Of a stretch of DNA of 64,000 bases, positions 33,077 to 43,800 are shown piece after piece (the first letter of the stretch is position 1; each line of letters begins with the position of its first letter). The translations under genes and the position numbers were made by a program. The notes beneath the pieces are model-generated. The model did no database searches. It was given only the letters and a program-made list of their open reading frames with translations, and had not been told where the DNA came from. This stretch comes from Macrolepiota albuminosa (lineage: Eukaryota; Basidiomycota; Agaricomycetes; Agaricales; Agaricaceae). The stretch is taken from NCBI GenBank assembly GCA_027475525.1, contig JAMWFC010000055.1, positions 1,971,223-2,035,222 on the forward strand. Direction: 5' to 3'.

Positions 33077-34543
33077 TGGGCAATGCCAGGGTGGATATAT
33101 TTAGGGCAAATGGCCTGGGCCCTGTGTCGAAGTGGGTTGACAATCACATTTTTTTCCGGGTCAAGCTCGAGCACCTGGAAAATTACAATGCAGCCCGCAA
33201 GGTCTGGTACAACAATGCTCAGGCAGGAGAAGGGAGAGTGCATAGAGGAGGCAGAATCTGATACCAAGGGGAGAAGAATGCTGAAGATGGCTGGAACAAT
33301 TATGATAAGAACATGCAGTTTCTCATTGTTGACCTTTTGCAGGTGTTCCCCTGACCAGAGCATGACTGAGGCTACTCTTATGCCATGCAGGACATTGATG
33401 CTATCTCCAATAAGCTCAGAATTCCTTGGGAGAAATCTAAAGACATACAATTCAGCAACACCATCACATACATTGGTTTCTCCTGAGACATTAGACATCA
33501 CGAAGTCAGCATTCTGAAGCATAAAAGAGAAAGATATCTCCAAGCTATTGCTAAATGGGGAAAATCTAAGCTGCACACCCTCAAAGATGCTCAGAAGCTC
33601 TATGGAAAACTGCTACATTCCTGCTACATGGTGCTGCATGGCCAGGCCTATCTTACACACTTGGAAGTCTTCATGGAAATCTTCCATGATCATCCATTCA
33701 TGCCACGCCATCCACCTAAAGGAACCAACACAGATCTGCACTGGTGGCAGCAAATACTTTGTGAGCCAGTGGCGAGACCAATTCAGGAGCCGAGCACATA
33801 CACAGACATTGGAGCCTTCTCTGATGCGAGTTCCAAAACTGGCATCAGAGTTTTCATTGGAAAAAGGTGGAGAGCTTGGAAGCTCAAGCCAGAATAGAAA
33901 AGCGAGGGCAGGGACATCAGATGGGCAGAAGCCGTTGGGTTCTACCTCTTGGTCCTGTGTGTTGCACAGTCAGAGCATAAGGAGCGCTGTATCAAAGTCT
34001 TTGGCAATAACAGAGGGGTTGTGGAAGGCTGGTGGATGGGTAGAAGCCGTAACAGACAGGTCAATGAAGTCTTCAAGCTTGTCTATGACACATGCAAACA
34101 ATTTGATATCGCAGTGGGCACCTGGTATGTCCCAAGCATGTATTACCCTGCAGATGGACCCTCAAGAGGGCTCTACCCTGCACAAAACCTTCTGCTTCTG
34201 GCCGTATCTATCCCTGAGGTGCTCACAAAACACATCAACAATGTCAGTGTTCCCACTAGCACCAGCAAGCCAGACCACAGGAGAAAGCAAGAGGAGGCTG
34301 CTATCAGAAGCCCTAAAAGGGTCAAGCCACCACGCAAACATCAGGATGAAATTATCCAATGTCAAACCAACAAGTGGTTTGCATACATGGAAGCATGGTG
34401 AGGTGCACAGCATGCATGGGTCATTAGGCAGCACCGAGCCAGGTTCTAAAAGACGTAAACCAATGCCCAATCCTGCAGACTTAACCCCAGCATGGTTCCC
34501 ACTGCACCCCCACATCACAGCTAAAGAAAGGCTGCAACTGTGA
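33077..34543 (+). pseudogene. Reverse transcriptase end and RNase H of element D
   Basis: It starts mid-palm with GNARVDIFRANGLGPVSKWV followed by DNHIFFRV; the catalytic pair expected as VDD reads VDN. A TGA (RI*YQGEK) and frame changes follow. The thumb-like stretch (DIDAISNKLRIPWEKSK, YGKLLHSCYMVLHGQAYLTH) leads to RNase H: TDIGAFSDASSKTGIRVFI, FGNNRGVVEGWWMGRSRNRQ and YVPSMYYPADGPSRGLYP. The last motif is typical of DIRS/Ngaro RNase H. Confidence 0.78.
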
Positions 34544-34555
34544 AAGCCAGGACAG

Positions 34556-35517
34556 GTGGTGGGTGCCTTGCCCACTGCCAGATCTGCTGGTGGGCTAACA
34601 GACGAGGACCTCTCCCAGGTCTTTGCAGTGATGAATGCGGCTTGGGCTGACTCCACCAAGGAGACATATGGCACAGGGCTACTGCTATTCCACATTTTTT
34701 GTGACTTCAGGAGCATCCCCAAAGCACAGCGTGCCCCAGCCACACCAGAGATCCTGGAAGCCTTCATGGCCACAACAGCAGGCTCCTACTCTAAGTCAGC
34801 AATAGAAAACTTTCTAGTGGGCATCAGAGCATGGCACTTACTGCATAAAATTAGCTGGGTAATAGATGATACCCGGATGCATGCTCTCCTCAGAGCAGCA
34901 GAGAGGTTAGCACCGGTGTCGTCTAAAAAGGAAAAGAGATGCCCATGCACAGTAAAATTCCTAAAAACAATGCACAATCAGTTAGGGGTCAATTCACCGA
35001 ATCCAAATTCACTCAACATTGCTGTCTTTGCGTGTGCTATAACCTGCTTTTACAGCACAGCTTGTCTAGGCAAATTCACCATACCCACACTGTCGTCATT
35101 CAACCCCCTCATCCATGTAAAGCCCAGCGATGTATCCTCATCCTCTGACCGCTCAGGGCTTCACACTACCACCTTCTTCCTCCCAAGAACAAAAACAGCA
35201 GTACATGGTAAAATAGTATTGTGGGGGGCACAAAATGACTCATCAGACCCAAAAAGAGCCTTGGATTTGCATCTGAGCATAAATAACCCTGCACCAAATG
35301 GCCCTTTGTTTGCCTACAAGAACAAGAAAGGAAAATCTGTGCCACTGACCAAGAAGAAATTCCTCAAGGTACTCACCAAGGCAGCCAGAGCTGCGAACCG
35401 TGAACCACTGCAGGGTCACGGAATTTGCATCGGTGCAACCCTAGAGTACCTGTTAAGAGGAGTATCCTTTGAGGCCATGAAGGCCATAGGTCGCTGGTCC
35501 AGCGACACCTTCTACGG
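34556..35517 (+). pseudogene. Tyrosine recombinase of element D, interrupted before its catalytic Tyr
   Basis: An N-terminal SAM-like region (LSQVFAVMNAAWADSTKETY, LEAFMATTAGSYSKSAIENF) is followed by the catalytic domain. The box II motif normally HxxR appears as HGICIGATLEYLLRGVSFEA, so the Arg is Cys (CGC to TGC type). The frame proceeds through AIGRWSSDTFYG and is then cut by the E solo LTR at 35518. After removal of the LTR and one ACGG copy it continues at 36454 as YLSKHEQILIP and stops at TAA. The recombinase would integrate circular cDNA. Confidence 0.82.
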
Positions 35518-35775
35518 TGATACGATGCTGTACCAGCAGTCAGGGACACACCATGCACCAGAAGTCAAAATAAACATTTAATTATGGGCTGAAAACTGTA
35601 AGCCTCCTGGTAGCAGTCTCAACAAATTATATCTCCAAAAACACCCCAATAAATACACAGAAAAGTACAGAACAACAGGCAGGGACTGGCTCAAACTATC
35701 AGCTCAACAATAGTCCAACCACTGTAATGGGGAGGGGAAGCATGGGAGCTGGCAGAAGTGACGAAATGGGATCAA

Positions 35776-35929
35776 ATTGTGGTGATCTGGATCAAAGATC
35801 AGATCTGACAATGACACAACCAAAAGGGGAAAGAAGGATCTATGAATGGGATATTGTGGTGATCTGGATCAAAGATCAGATCTGACAATGACACAACCAA
35901 AAGGGGAAAGAAGGATCTATGAATGGGAT
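35776..35929. repeat. 77-base direct duplication no. 9, in E LTR
   Basis: Positions 35776-35852 recur exactly at 35853-35929. The copy at 48.7 kb has the segment once. Confidence 0.97.
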
Positions 35930-36117
35930 TGTGCTAAATAGAGCTCAAACAAATGGGGAAGTGGCAATCAGAGACATCCAGAAGAATGATGGAACAAGAA
36001 GTTGAATGGTGGAATTGGTGCACCGAAACAGGCCTCTCAAAAAGGAAATTGGACTATCAAATATGTTCTGGAGGTTGGGGAGTTTACAACAAAGGGTCAT
36101 GTGTAGATAGTGGTCTG

Positions 36118-36272
36118 TGCACCAGAAAAACAGTATAAATAGCCCAAGTTTAGTAGAGAATAGACAGGCAATTGATAGGCAAAGGCTCAGTGATTGCACC
36201 AGAAAAACAGTATAAATAGCCCAAGTTTAGTAGAGAATAGACAGGCAATTGATAGGCAAAGGCTCAGTGATT
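36118..36272. repeat. 77-base direct duplication no. 10, in E LTR
   Basis: Positions 36118-36195 match 36195-36272 with period 77, duplicating the TATA box. The copies at 49.0 and 53.1 kb have a single TATA region. Confidence 0.97.
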
Positions 36273-36453
36273 CTCAGGGAGTGAATTGCTTAGGCTGGAG
36301 TTTGTTGAGAACCCTCTGCATTCCAGAAGATTAGGATTTGCAACTCAAAACATTAATACATCAAGTTCATCATCAAGTCAGTGTGAATTGAAGAGTCATA
36401 CTCTACACCAGCAAGCCCCAGAACTATCAGTCATACTCACAACAAGTACTACA

Positions 36454-36486
36454 ACGGATACTTATCCAAACATGAGCAAATTCTCA
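36454..36486 (+). pseudogene. C-terminal end of the element D recombinase
   Basis: After ACGG the bases encode YLSKHEQILIP and then TAA. The leading Tyr fits the catalytic nucleophile in the family pattern SSDxF..YLxKH. Confidence 0.75.
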
Positions 36487-36533
36487 TACCCTAAGCAGTA
36501 CCCTCCTTGCATGAATCCTTCTTGAGGTTGACA

Positions 36534-37117
36534 CTCGCTTTCCAAAAGTAATGAGTGAATCTTGGTGAGCCAAAATTTTCTTTGCCTCTACCCTCCTAGG
36601 AGCCACACTAGGTTATCAAGGAGAATCTCTCCTATAGCCAAGCGATGTGTTGTGGCCTCCTAAGCTTACTCAGGGGAATCGCGGCTAACACTTTTGCTAA
36701 TCAGGACATTGTATCTCTCAATAAACTTGCTCTAGCCATGAGGGTTCAGAGCACCGGCAAGGTGTCTCGCCCGAACATTTGTAAAATACTTAATCAAACT
36801 CACTATGGGGTTGTTCTGATATGATAGCTGTAAAATAATGTATTAACTTTTGTCTCAAATGACCAGGCAGTGAAGTCAAAGAGACCATATTGCGCTCATT
36901 TCGGACACTGTTTGTTTACCTCATCCCTTTCTGTATCTGCCCGCTAGGGACTAATTTGATATACTACTATGCTACAGATATATAAGTTGTTACTTGGTAT
37001 CTTGTAGCCAGTTCTTCCCAATTGCAGAGCTTACACCCATTCTCTCTTGTGTGAAGACTCTTTCTCTTGTGTAATCTCACCGTGACCTCACACTGCGGTT
37101 ACAGTTTAGGAATGTAT
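36534..37117. other. Non-coding stretch with a weak LTR-like unit
   Basis: No gene seen. A unit from 36812 (TGTTCTGATATGA) to 37103 (GCGGTTACA) has TG..CA ends and an internal TATATAAG, but its flanks (GGGGT and GTTTA) do not match, so an LTR identity is not established. Confidence 0.3.
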
Positions 37118-37484
37118 CACTGGGTGCAGGAAATGATGTTCTTTGGCAAAACAATGTAAAAACAAGGTAAAAATAATCCAATTAATTTCAGAATTTTATT
37201 ATATTTCTGTCAAAATTATAAAAAAATATTGTAACTGAATTCAAAAGAATGAGAGAAGAAATTGCCACAGGAGGCTTGCTTTGGTTCTTTGGGTCAAAAA
37301 TTACCAATGTAGGTCTCTTTAATGTGTTTGAGAGTATCAGACCAAGTAGTATTGCAAATTTGGTTACAATATTTTTTCTCTGGTTTTGACAAAAATATTC
37401 AAATAAAATTTTGAAATCAATTGTATTATTTTTACTGTATTTTTATATTGTTTTGCCAAAGAACATCATCCTCTGCATCCAGTG
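37118..37484. mobile_element. CACTA-like MITE with about 55-bp terminal inverted repeats
   Basis: The left end CACTGGGTGCAGGAAATGAT and the reverse complement of the right end CACTGGATGCAGAGGATGAT are inverted partners. The match extends through GTTCTTTGGCAAAACAAT to GTAAAAATAAT. TAT flanks both ends (37115-37117 and 37485-37487), giving a 3-base target duplication. The interior is AT-rich and non-coding. The CACTG ends plus a 3-base duplication suggest a CACTA/EnSpm-type non-autonomous element. Confidence 0.82.
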
Positions 37485-38440
37485 TATGTTTTTGAATTTG
37501 GGTTAGACGCAGTTTGAGTGTGGGGACAACGAAGGAAGGGCCGCAGAGAAGCAAAGAAGGCAAAGGAGTGTCGATTCTCTTGTCGGATGGTCGCCGGGCA
37601 ACAGATTGCAATTGGGGACTTTGTGCAGGCACTATGTTCATTGCTCGAGGACAGCTGCTTTTAACAAGTGGAGTGCAAATTAATGGGACTGGCAATGTCC
37701 ACTCCCGTCCCTGTTCTTGTCCTGCTGGCCTTGCTGGCAGGAGCGTTTGGCCTAGTCCCCAGGCAGGCCGTCGTCCACACGCTGCTCATTGCCACCCCTC
37801 GCTGCGTCCGTTCTCCATCTGCAGGTCCTCGCCGGTGCCCGTCTGCCCATGCTCGCTGTACCAGGCGTGCTGCTCGTCTGCGGTATGTCTCCGTGCGCCA
37901 TGTGAGCATCGCCTGACGCCTCTGCAGCGACGCTCTTCTCCTTTGTGCCGCGCTTCTCCCGCATTACGCCAATCCTGTTCCTTGTGTCCATTGTCGCCAC
38001 CCTCGCCACCACTGCCTGTCTCTTCCAGCTACCGCCTGCGTCACACCCTTCGTCTGTCTGAGAAACCCCTCCTGTCGCCGCGCACCTCTCTTCCTCTCGT
38101 TCTCCTCCTCTCCGCACAGCTCTCCTACACTCTCGCCACCGCATTCTGCATCCCTCCCGCCCTCCACGCCTCCGGCCCGCCATCCCCGCTCGTCGTCTCC
38201 CTCGTCTCCGTCTCCCACCTCTCCTCCACCGACATCCTCGACACCGCATTCACCGTCCTCTCCTCTTTATCTGCGCCACACACTACTATTCCTGTCCGAA
38301 CTCTCTTGACAGGTTATCCACTGGGTCCAGGTTATACCACGCCCAAGCAGAGTTCTGCTGGAGTGCATCTGTCTCGAACTATCATGCTTTGGACTACGCC
38401 GTATTCCTCGACAATCACTCGCACAAGCGCCCGGTGACCT
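37485..38440 (+). CDS. GC-rich ORF region, product unrecognised
   Basis: This CpG-rich stretch stands out from its CpG-poor surroundings, which suggests host coding sequence. Two overlapping plus-strand frames are open: one to 38437 (307 codons from a non-ATG start at 37514), and one from an ATG near 37683 to 37916. The second starts like a secretory signal or membrane segment (MSTPVPVLVLLALLAGAFGL). I could not decide which is real, or build an exon model. The sequence is rich in Ser, Pro, Cys and Arg, so either frame may be fortuitous. No family recognised. Confidence 0.25.
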
Positions 38441-40193
38441 CATTGAGATTGCATTGGCTTGTTTCAAGCCTTTGTTTGACTGCAAGTCATGGAAAAATGT
38501 GTTTTTCATGTTAATGGTTTCTTCGATCGAGTCTTCTCGCTTCTGTTCTTGACCAATCCGTCATCTTGAAAGACTTCAAACAATGTAGTCAAACCCTCTG
38601 CATGCTTTCGCAGCGGCCGGTCATTGTGCGACGCGTTCGCGAGCTATTCATCAAGCCTTGTTCGAGCTGCGATTGCAAACAGGGTGTCGCTGTTAGTTTG
38701 CTAATGTGAGGGATATTGCGGTCACCCATCACCTAGACGCTCTCACAAAGTTTATATGGACGGTGAGGGTTGGTCTCTGGTAGGGAAACGATTTAGCTCT
38801 CTTTTCTGCAGCGAAGCACGCATTCAACGCACTCGTCATCATATAGGTCGTATTGTATAACGGCGACGGGGCAGGCAGAACGCTGAACAACTTTGGACTT
38901 CACATGTGTTCCACGTATCCGTCGTATGCGCGTTGGAGGTCTCGTCAGATCTTCAGGGTGGGCTCGTATACCAGAGAACACGTCGCGTTCGTCTTGCAGA
39001 TTGGAGACAGCCAAGCGTGGTCTAGGATAAGGCATCAAAGAGGCGGGATGATGGTTTAGTATGTCTGGATGATCGCACTAGTGGAGAGAAGACAGCTGCA
39101 CGAGACAAGCCTGGGACTGGAGGACAACTTGAGCGTCGCGCTCGAATAGGAAGGAAGCTAGATCTTTCCTGGCAGCAGAGATCGGTACAAAGGAGAGATT
39201 GCTGAGAACAAGTAAGCGATTCATTTCAGAATTTAGTCCACTGTAATCTAGCACGCTTGACACGATTCTACAAGGGCCCTTACTGTATTTGTTTTGGTAC
39301 TAGTGTTGCCCACACGTTAACAAGTCATCATATGCATCTCTATCTACCAAATGCTCAAACAAGCCATGTAATCCGCATATAGCTGTGTCCTCTGTTGTGT
39401 ATGTTCACAACAAGGCTTCAGACGAGTTTGTCGGTGTATCAAGCACGTCTAGACTATGCCTTCTCGCAGAACGAAGGCGACAATTTGATGAGCAGCCAGG
39501 AACGCGAGCGAGGGAGGATCTAACTGGTAGCAAAAGGGTCAAGTCGAATATCTTGGAGAAGATGTCAATTGAGATTGGAAAGAAGAAGTTACGAAGTCTC
39601 GTCATTTTCACTTGCTCGCCTGCTGCTGATTTCTTTCTTTTGGGCCGTAGTCATTCCCCATTCCTGCAGGTAGGGTCTGTGGGAGAAATAAACACGTTTA
39701 GTCGAGTTTTTCATGTTTAACTATTGGAACAATACTATCACGTCGTCCTTGCAATCTGGCATCTCCGGAACACCCTTTTCTTTGTTGTAACAGCCCCTGC
39801 CATCCAACCTTCAAGAACTAAGCTTCTTGGCATCAACGTCTCTTTTCTTCTTGGATATCGGTACAGCCTGCGTGAGTGGTTGTTGGAACGCCTCCAAAGC
39901 CAAAGCTTCTTTGAAGTCGGTGAGTCAGGTGTTTCCTTTTCAGGAGTCTCTAACAAACACTTCTCACTCTCGCGCTCGTCATGCACAAACGTGGTCCTAA
40001 TTTTCAATGGTCATGGTCCTAATTGACTTGAATGGTAATCCCGAAGGCCCCATTAGTTGCCTCACGCTACGAGATAGCTGATACTTCACATGCACTCTTC
40101 GCCAAACGGACGACAACTCACAAAGTAGGTTTTTTTCTAACTATTTCACTTATTCACAGTTTCAGGTGATCATTCCCGCATACTCCATCTCGT
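38441..40193. other. No recognisable gene
   Basis: Several short open frames occur on both strands (for example 38853-39059 and 39385-39720 on plus), but none has a recognisable domain or a coherent splice model. No element termini were found. Confidence 0.4.
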
Positions 40194-40754
40194 GTGTTAC
40201 GAAACCAATTTTTGCCTTCGGAGTATTTGGTGACGGAGGAAAGCTCTCAGAAGTCGAGTGCATCTAGTGCTCATTCTCTGGCCTTGAACGACATCAGAGC
40301 CCCCATTCTCAATCTCTCCTATCCGGTCATTAGCCCCATATTCTTCTCGTTTCACGCACCCAAGTTCCTCCCGGCAGGGGTATTCTGGCAGGCAGCTTGC
40401 GAAAGCCGCCCGAGTGGGCGAGTACGACAATTGACAGGGAATAAAATAAATTCAAGGACAGTAAAAATATATGCGCCTTTGTTGAAACCGCCTTACCTTG
40501 TGCGTCACGTTCTATGGGGGAGGGTTCACTCCGCAAGAGTAAATCTGCATAATCAGTTTACTGGTTCTTGGCTGATCGTCTCGATGGTCAGATTTTTGGA
40601 TTCCCGTGAACGGAGGTTTGAGAAACTAGGAAAGAGAATCATAAGCAGAAGCCTCGAGATCTTAGAAAGACAGATCTTTCCACGTTGTTTGCAAATGACA
40701 ATGACATATGTCGCATGCACAGCCCAGCCTTGTGAATTTGTGAGAATGGGATGA
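40194..40754 (+). CDS. Hypothetical ORF upstream of the NLR gene
   Basis: An open frame of up to 186 codons ending at TGA 40752-40754. It has no recognised domain, no signal peptide and mixed composition. It lies about 130 bases upstream of the NLR start on the same strand, so it could also be 5' flanking sequence that happens to be open. Confidence 0.2.
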   Translation: MLRNQFLPSEYLVTEESSQKSSASSAHSLALNDIRAPILNLSYPVISPIFFSFHAPKFLPAGVFWQAACESRPSGRVRQLTGNKINSRTVKIYAPLLKPPYLVRHVLWGRVHSARVNLHNQFTGSWLIVSMVRFLDSRERRFEKLGKRIISRSLEILERQIFPRCLQMTMTYVACTAQPCEFVRMG

Positions 40755-40880
40755 GAAACCCTCGACATATTTGGATAGAAATCAATGTCGCACAACATAT
40801 GACAGGTGTACTCGTGGCAACCGTTCTTTATCATCATCGTCCATCTTGCTTGCAGTTTATCGCTCTATTGCTCATTGAAT

Positions 40881-43800
40881 ATGTCTACTACCCAGAACGA
40901 CAAGACCTCAAGGAGGCGACGTTTCATTCAAGGGTTTCGCTCAGTGTTTGCTAAAGGTCGTACTTTATTGCCTCGGGTAGGTGCCTCCAGGGCATCTTCC
41001 CCCGTTTCTCTCTTGGAAAATTCTAACTCTTCTCGCGTGAATAATTTGGAAAATGTCTCTTCAAACCAGGTTTCATCTATCCCGGGCTCTTCAGGTGCTG
41101 GTAAGCACATCCGTCGTCATAGTCGTTTCAAGCGTCTAAATCCACAATTGAGCTCCCACGCACTTACTTCCGTCGGCTGTTCTGCTAGATGCAGAAGAAG
41201 GTGATGTATCTGGTGAGTATTCGTGCATTCCTAACTTTACTGTTGAAGATCATGTACTCCAGGATCTACTGCCGGAGATCATTTGCAACCCACTGCCTCT
41301 CTGACTCTTGAAAATAATAACTGTGAGTAATCAAACAAATAAATGAAGAGACTGCATAAGAATATCAATTCTATCTATCACAGCCCAAACCACTCCTTCT
41401 ATGTATTCAGCAACTGCTTTGTCAAATATGAGAGATGGACTCGGTGAGACCTGTTCATTCATTCCATTCATTGTGTCAAGTCTGAACACTTGAAAGGATC
41501 CACACCGATGGAGACGACTACAACTCCCGTAGCATCCGATACTGGTAAGTGATTAACATACTAGGCATTTGTATTTATTGCTTCACAAACCAAAGGACCT
41601 ACCTCCATCCATCCAGCATCTTCATTTTTCACTGAAGGCAACACAAGTTAGTATTTATTCCATCTCATTAATCTACTGAGGCTTGAACAACCTTCAAAGT
41701 GAATATAACTCATGTGGATCCTTCCCAGCCTTCTGCAAATGTGGAAGGAGTTCATCTTAGTAAGTTATCATTATCTGTTCAATAGGTATCTCTTAGCTTT
41801 CTTTCAAACATTTCAGACGAGTTAAGGGATGGGTTCAAAAAAGTTTGGAATGGTGTTGAGCTTTTCTTTAAAAAAGCTGAGAAAGTTGTGGGTGGAACCC
41901 CTCTTCAAATTCCTGTTGGTGTGCTCAATTCCCTTATTGAGCTCAAAAATGTGGGTTTGTCTTCCTTTTATTGTGGAACAGTTGCTTCAAAAATCATTAT
42001 AGGCTGTTAGTGAGAATGAAAATGATGTGGATGCTTTGATGACCAGAATTAACAATCATTTGGTTGCTGTGTGTGATACTCTGGTTAACAGTGATGACAA
42101 GAACTTGGATTATCTGATTGAAGGCTTTGCTGGGTATGAGCAGTATTGTTTGAACTTTCCAAGGCTAATATCCTACAGCAAACTTTTAAAAAACTTGAAA
42201 CAAATTGATATGATATTGACAAAAGCAGCATGGAAGAAATTTTTGGAAAATGAAAAGGACAAGTCAAACATAAATGATATTTTCAAGAACATTGATCAAG
42301 AACTAAATATTTTTCAGGTATGATTAATTGCATATATAATTAAAAGTTTTTTTAATTGGTGTTTAAGATGAAACTGAATCTGAAAATTGATCAGAATATA
42401 TATAAGTTGGAATCTAAACTTGATGTAAGTTACATGCAGAAAGTCATGCTCTGAATTAACATGAGTTTTAGAAATTGCAACTAGACAGCTGGCCTTGTGC
42501 TTATAAAGCTATGCATGATACTCATCACGATAATGTGCCAACATTATTTCGCCAGTCTTGCACCAAAGGCACACGTGTTGCAATACTTGAACAAATTTCT
42601 ACTTGGGTTCAAGATGTAACAGCTAATAGTCCACAGGTCTTTTGGCTCACTGGTCATGCAGGATCAGGAAAGTCTACTATTGCTTATACTATAGCTCAAA
42701 GATTTGAAAAGGACAATGATGTATTGGCTACTTTCAAAGCCAGTTTTTTCTGCTCTCGGCAGTTTGAAGAAACAAGACAACAGAAAAATATCATTCCTAC
42801 TCTTGTGTATCAGCTAGCTTATCGCTCAATGCTTTTTCTTAAAGCTTTACCAGCTACAAGCAAGGATTCAGCTAACAAGCAATTGAACAAACAAATGCAA
42901 GACCTCTGGGTAGAGCCTTGGCAAAAAGCTCATTCTAGCAGCTCTTTAGATCTACCTCCATATTTAATTGTTATTGATGCTTTGGATGAAATTGATAATC
43001 ACAAAGGTCTAGAATTTCTCCAGAAACTGCTTTTGACTATTAAAGAGGGATATTTGCATGGTTTCAAGTTTCTTGTTACAAGCCGACCAGATCCTAAGGT
43101 TGAAGCATTGTGCAAGACCTTTCCATCTGACTCAGTCTGTCATCTTCATCATGTCTCTCACAAGGAGGCTGATACAGATATTATGACATATTTAAATAAT
43201 GCACTTCCAGGATTTCAAAACACAAAAGAACTTAGGGAGCTTGGAAATAAAGCCAATGGTCTCTTTATTTATGCTTTCACAGCAGTAAATTACATTTCAT
43301 CTGGCATTCCAGAAGAGCAGCCTATCATCATGAAAAGATTGTTTGACTCTACTAGTGATGCAAAACTCTCAGATTCTTCTGATACAACATTGTTAATTAA
43401 TAATTTCTATGATACAATATTATCAGAAGCATTTAGTGGAGGCCTAGAAATGTTTCTTGATGATCGTCTAAAAATTTTACATACTATTCTTTGTGCAGAA
43501 GAGCGCATATCTACTTCTGTTGCAGCAGCATTGCATGCTGAAGCTAATACTCAAAAAATAATAGTCTTAAAACCACAAGCTGATGACATTGTTGAAAGGC
43601 TCCATGCTGTGCTCTACAAAGAAAATGACTATATCTTCTGGTATCATGCTTCATTTCCTGACTTTCTTCTATATCAGAAAGAATCTTCTACAATTTCTCT
43701 GAAATTATCAAATAAATCTTCAAATAATATCAGAAACTTGTCTTGTGATGCATCAGCTCATCATGCAATTCTTACCTTGCACTGCTTTAACATTATGATG

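Larger units (their letters stand above)
35518..36453 (+). repeat. Solo LTR of family E in element D
   Basis: 936 bp, TGATACGATG to AGTACTACA, flanked by ACGG on both sides (35514-35517 and 36454-36457). It is homologous to 48398-49260 and to the reverse complement of 52838-53791. A TATAAATAG box occurs near 36134. It includes two 77-base duplications. Confidence 0.95.
33077..36533 (+). mobile_element. Element D: DIRS/Ngaro-like tyrosine-recombinase retroelement, 5' part displaced by A
   Basis: It contains the end of an RT, an RNase H with the DIRS-type PADGPSRG motif, and a tyrosine recombinase. The combination separates it from Cryptons, which have no RT. Its left part is missing because element A inserted in the RT, so the rest should lie left of the window. 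It is interrupted a second time by an E solo LTR. The coding regions contain frameshifts, a TGA, and active-site substitutions. Confidence 0.8.

Noticed and set aside
35518..36453. The E repeat as split direct repeats belonging to element D
   Set aside because: Each of the three copies has its own 4-base target duplication and lies in a different context, so it is an independent LTR unit.
33077..36486. Element D as a Crypton
   Set aside because: RT and RNase H sequence with the PADGPSRG motif lies directly upstream of the recombinase; Cryptons have none.
36812..37103. A solo LTR next to the MITE
   Set aside because: TG..CA ends and a TATA-like box are present, but the flanking five bases do not match and no homologous copy is in the window.
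37752..38249. Arg/Gly-rich minus-strand ORF
   Set aside because: Low-complexity reverse complement of a Ser/Pro-rich GC stretch; no start context or domain.
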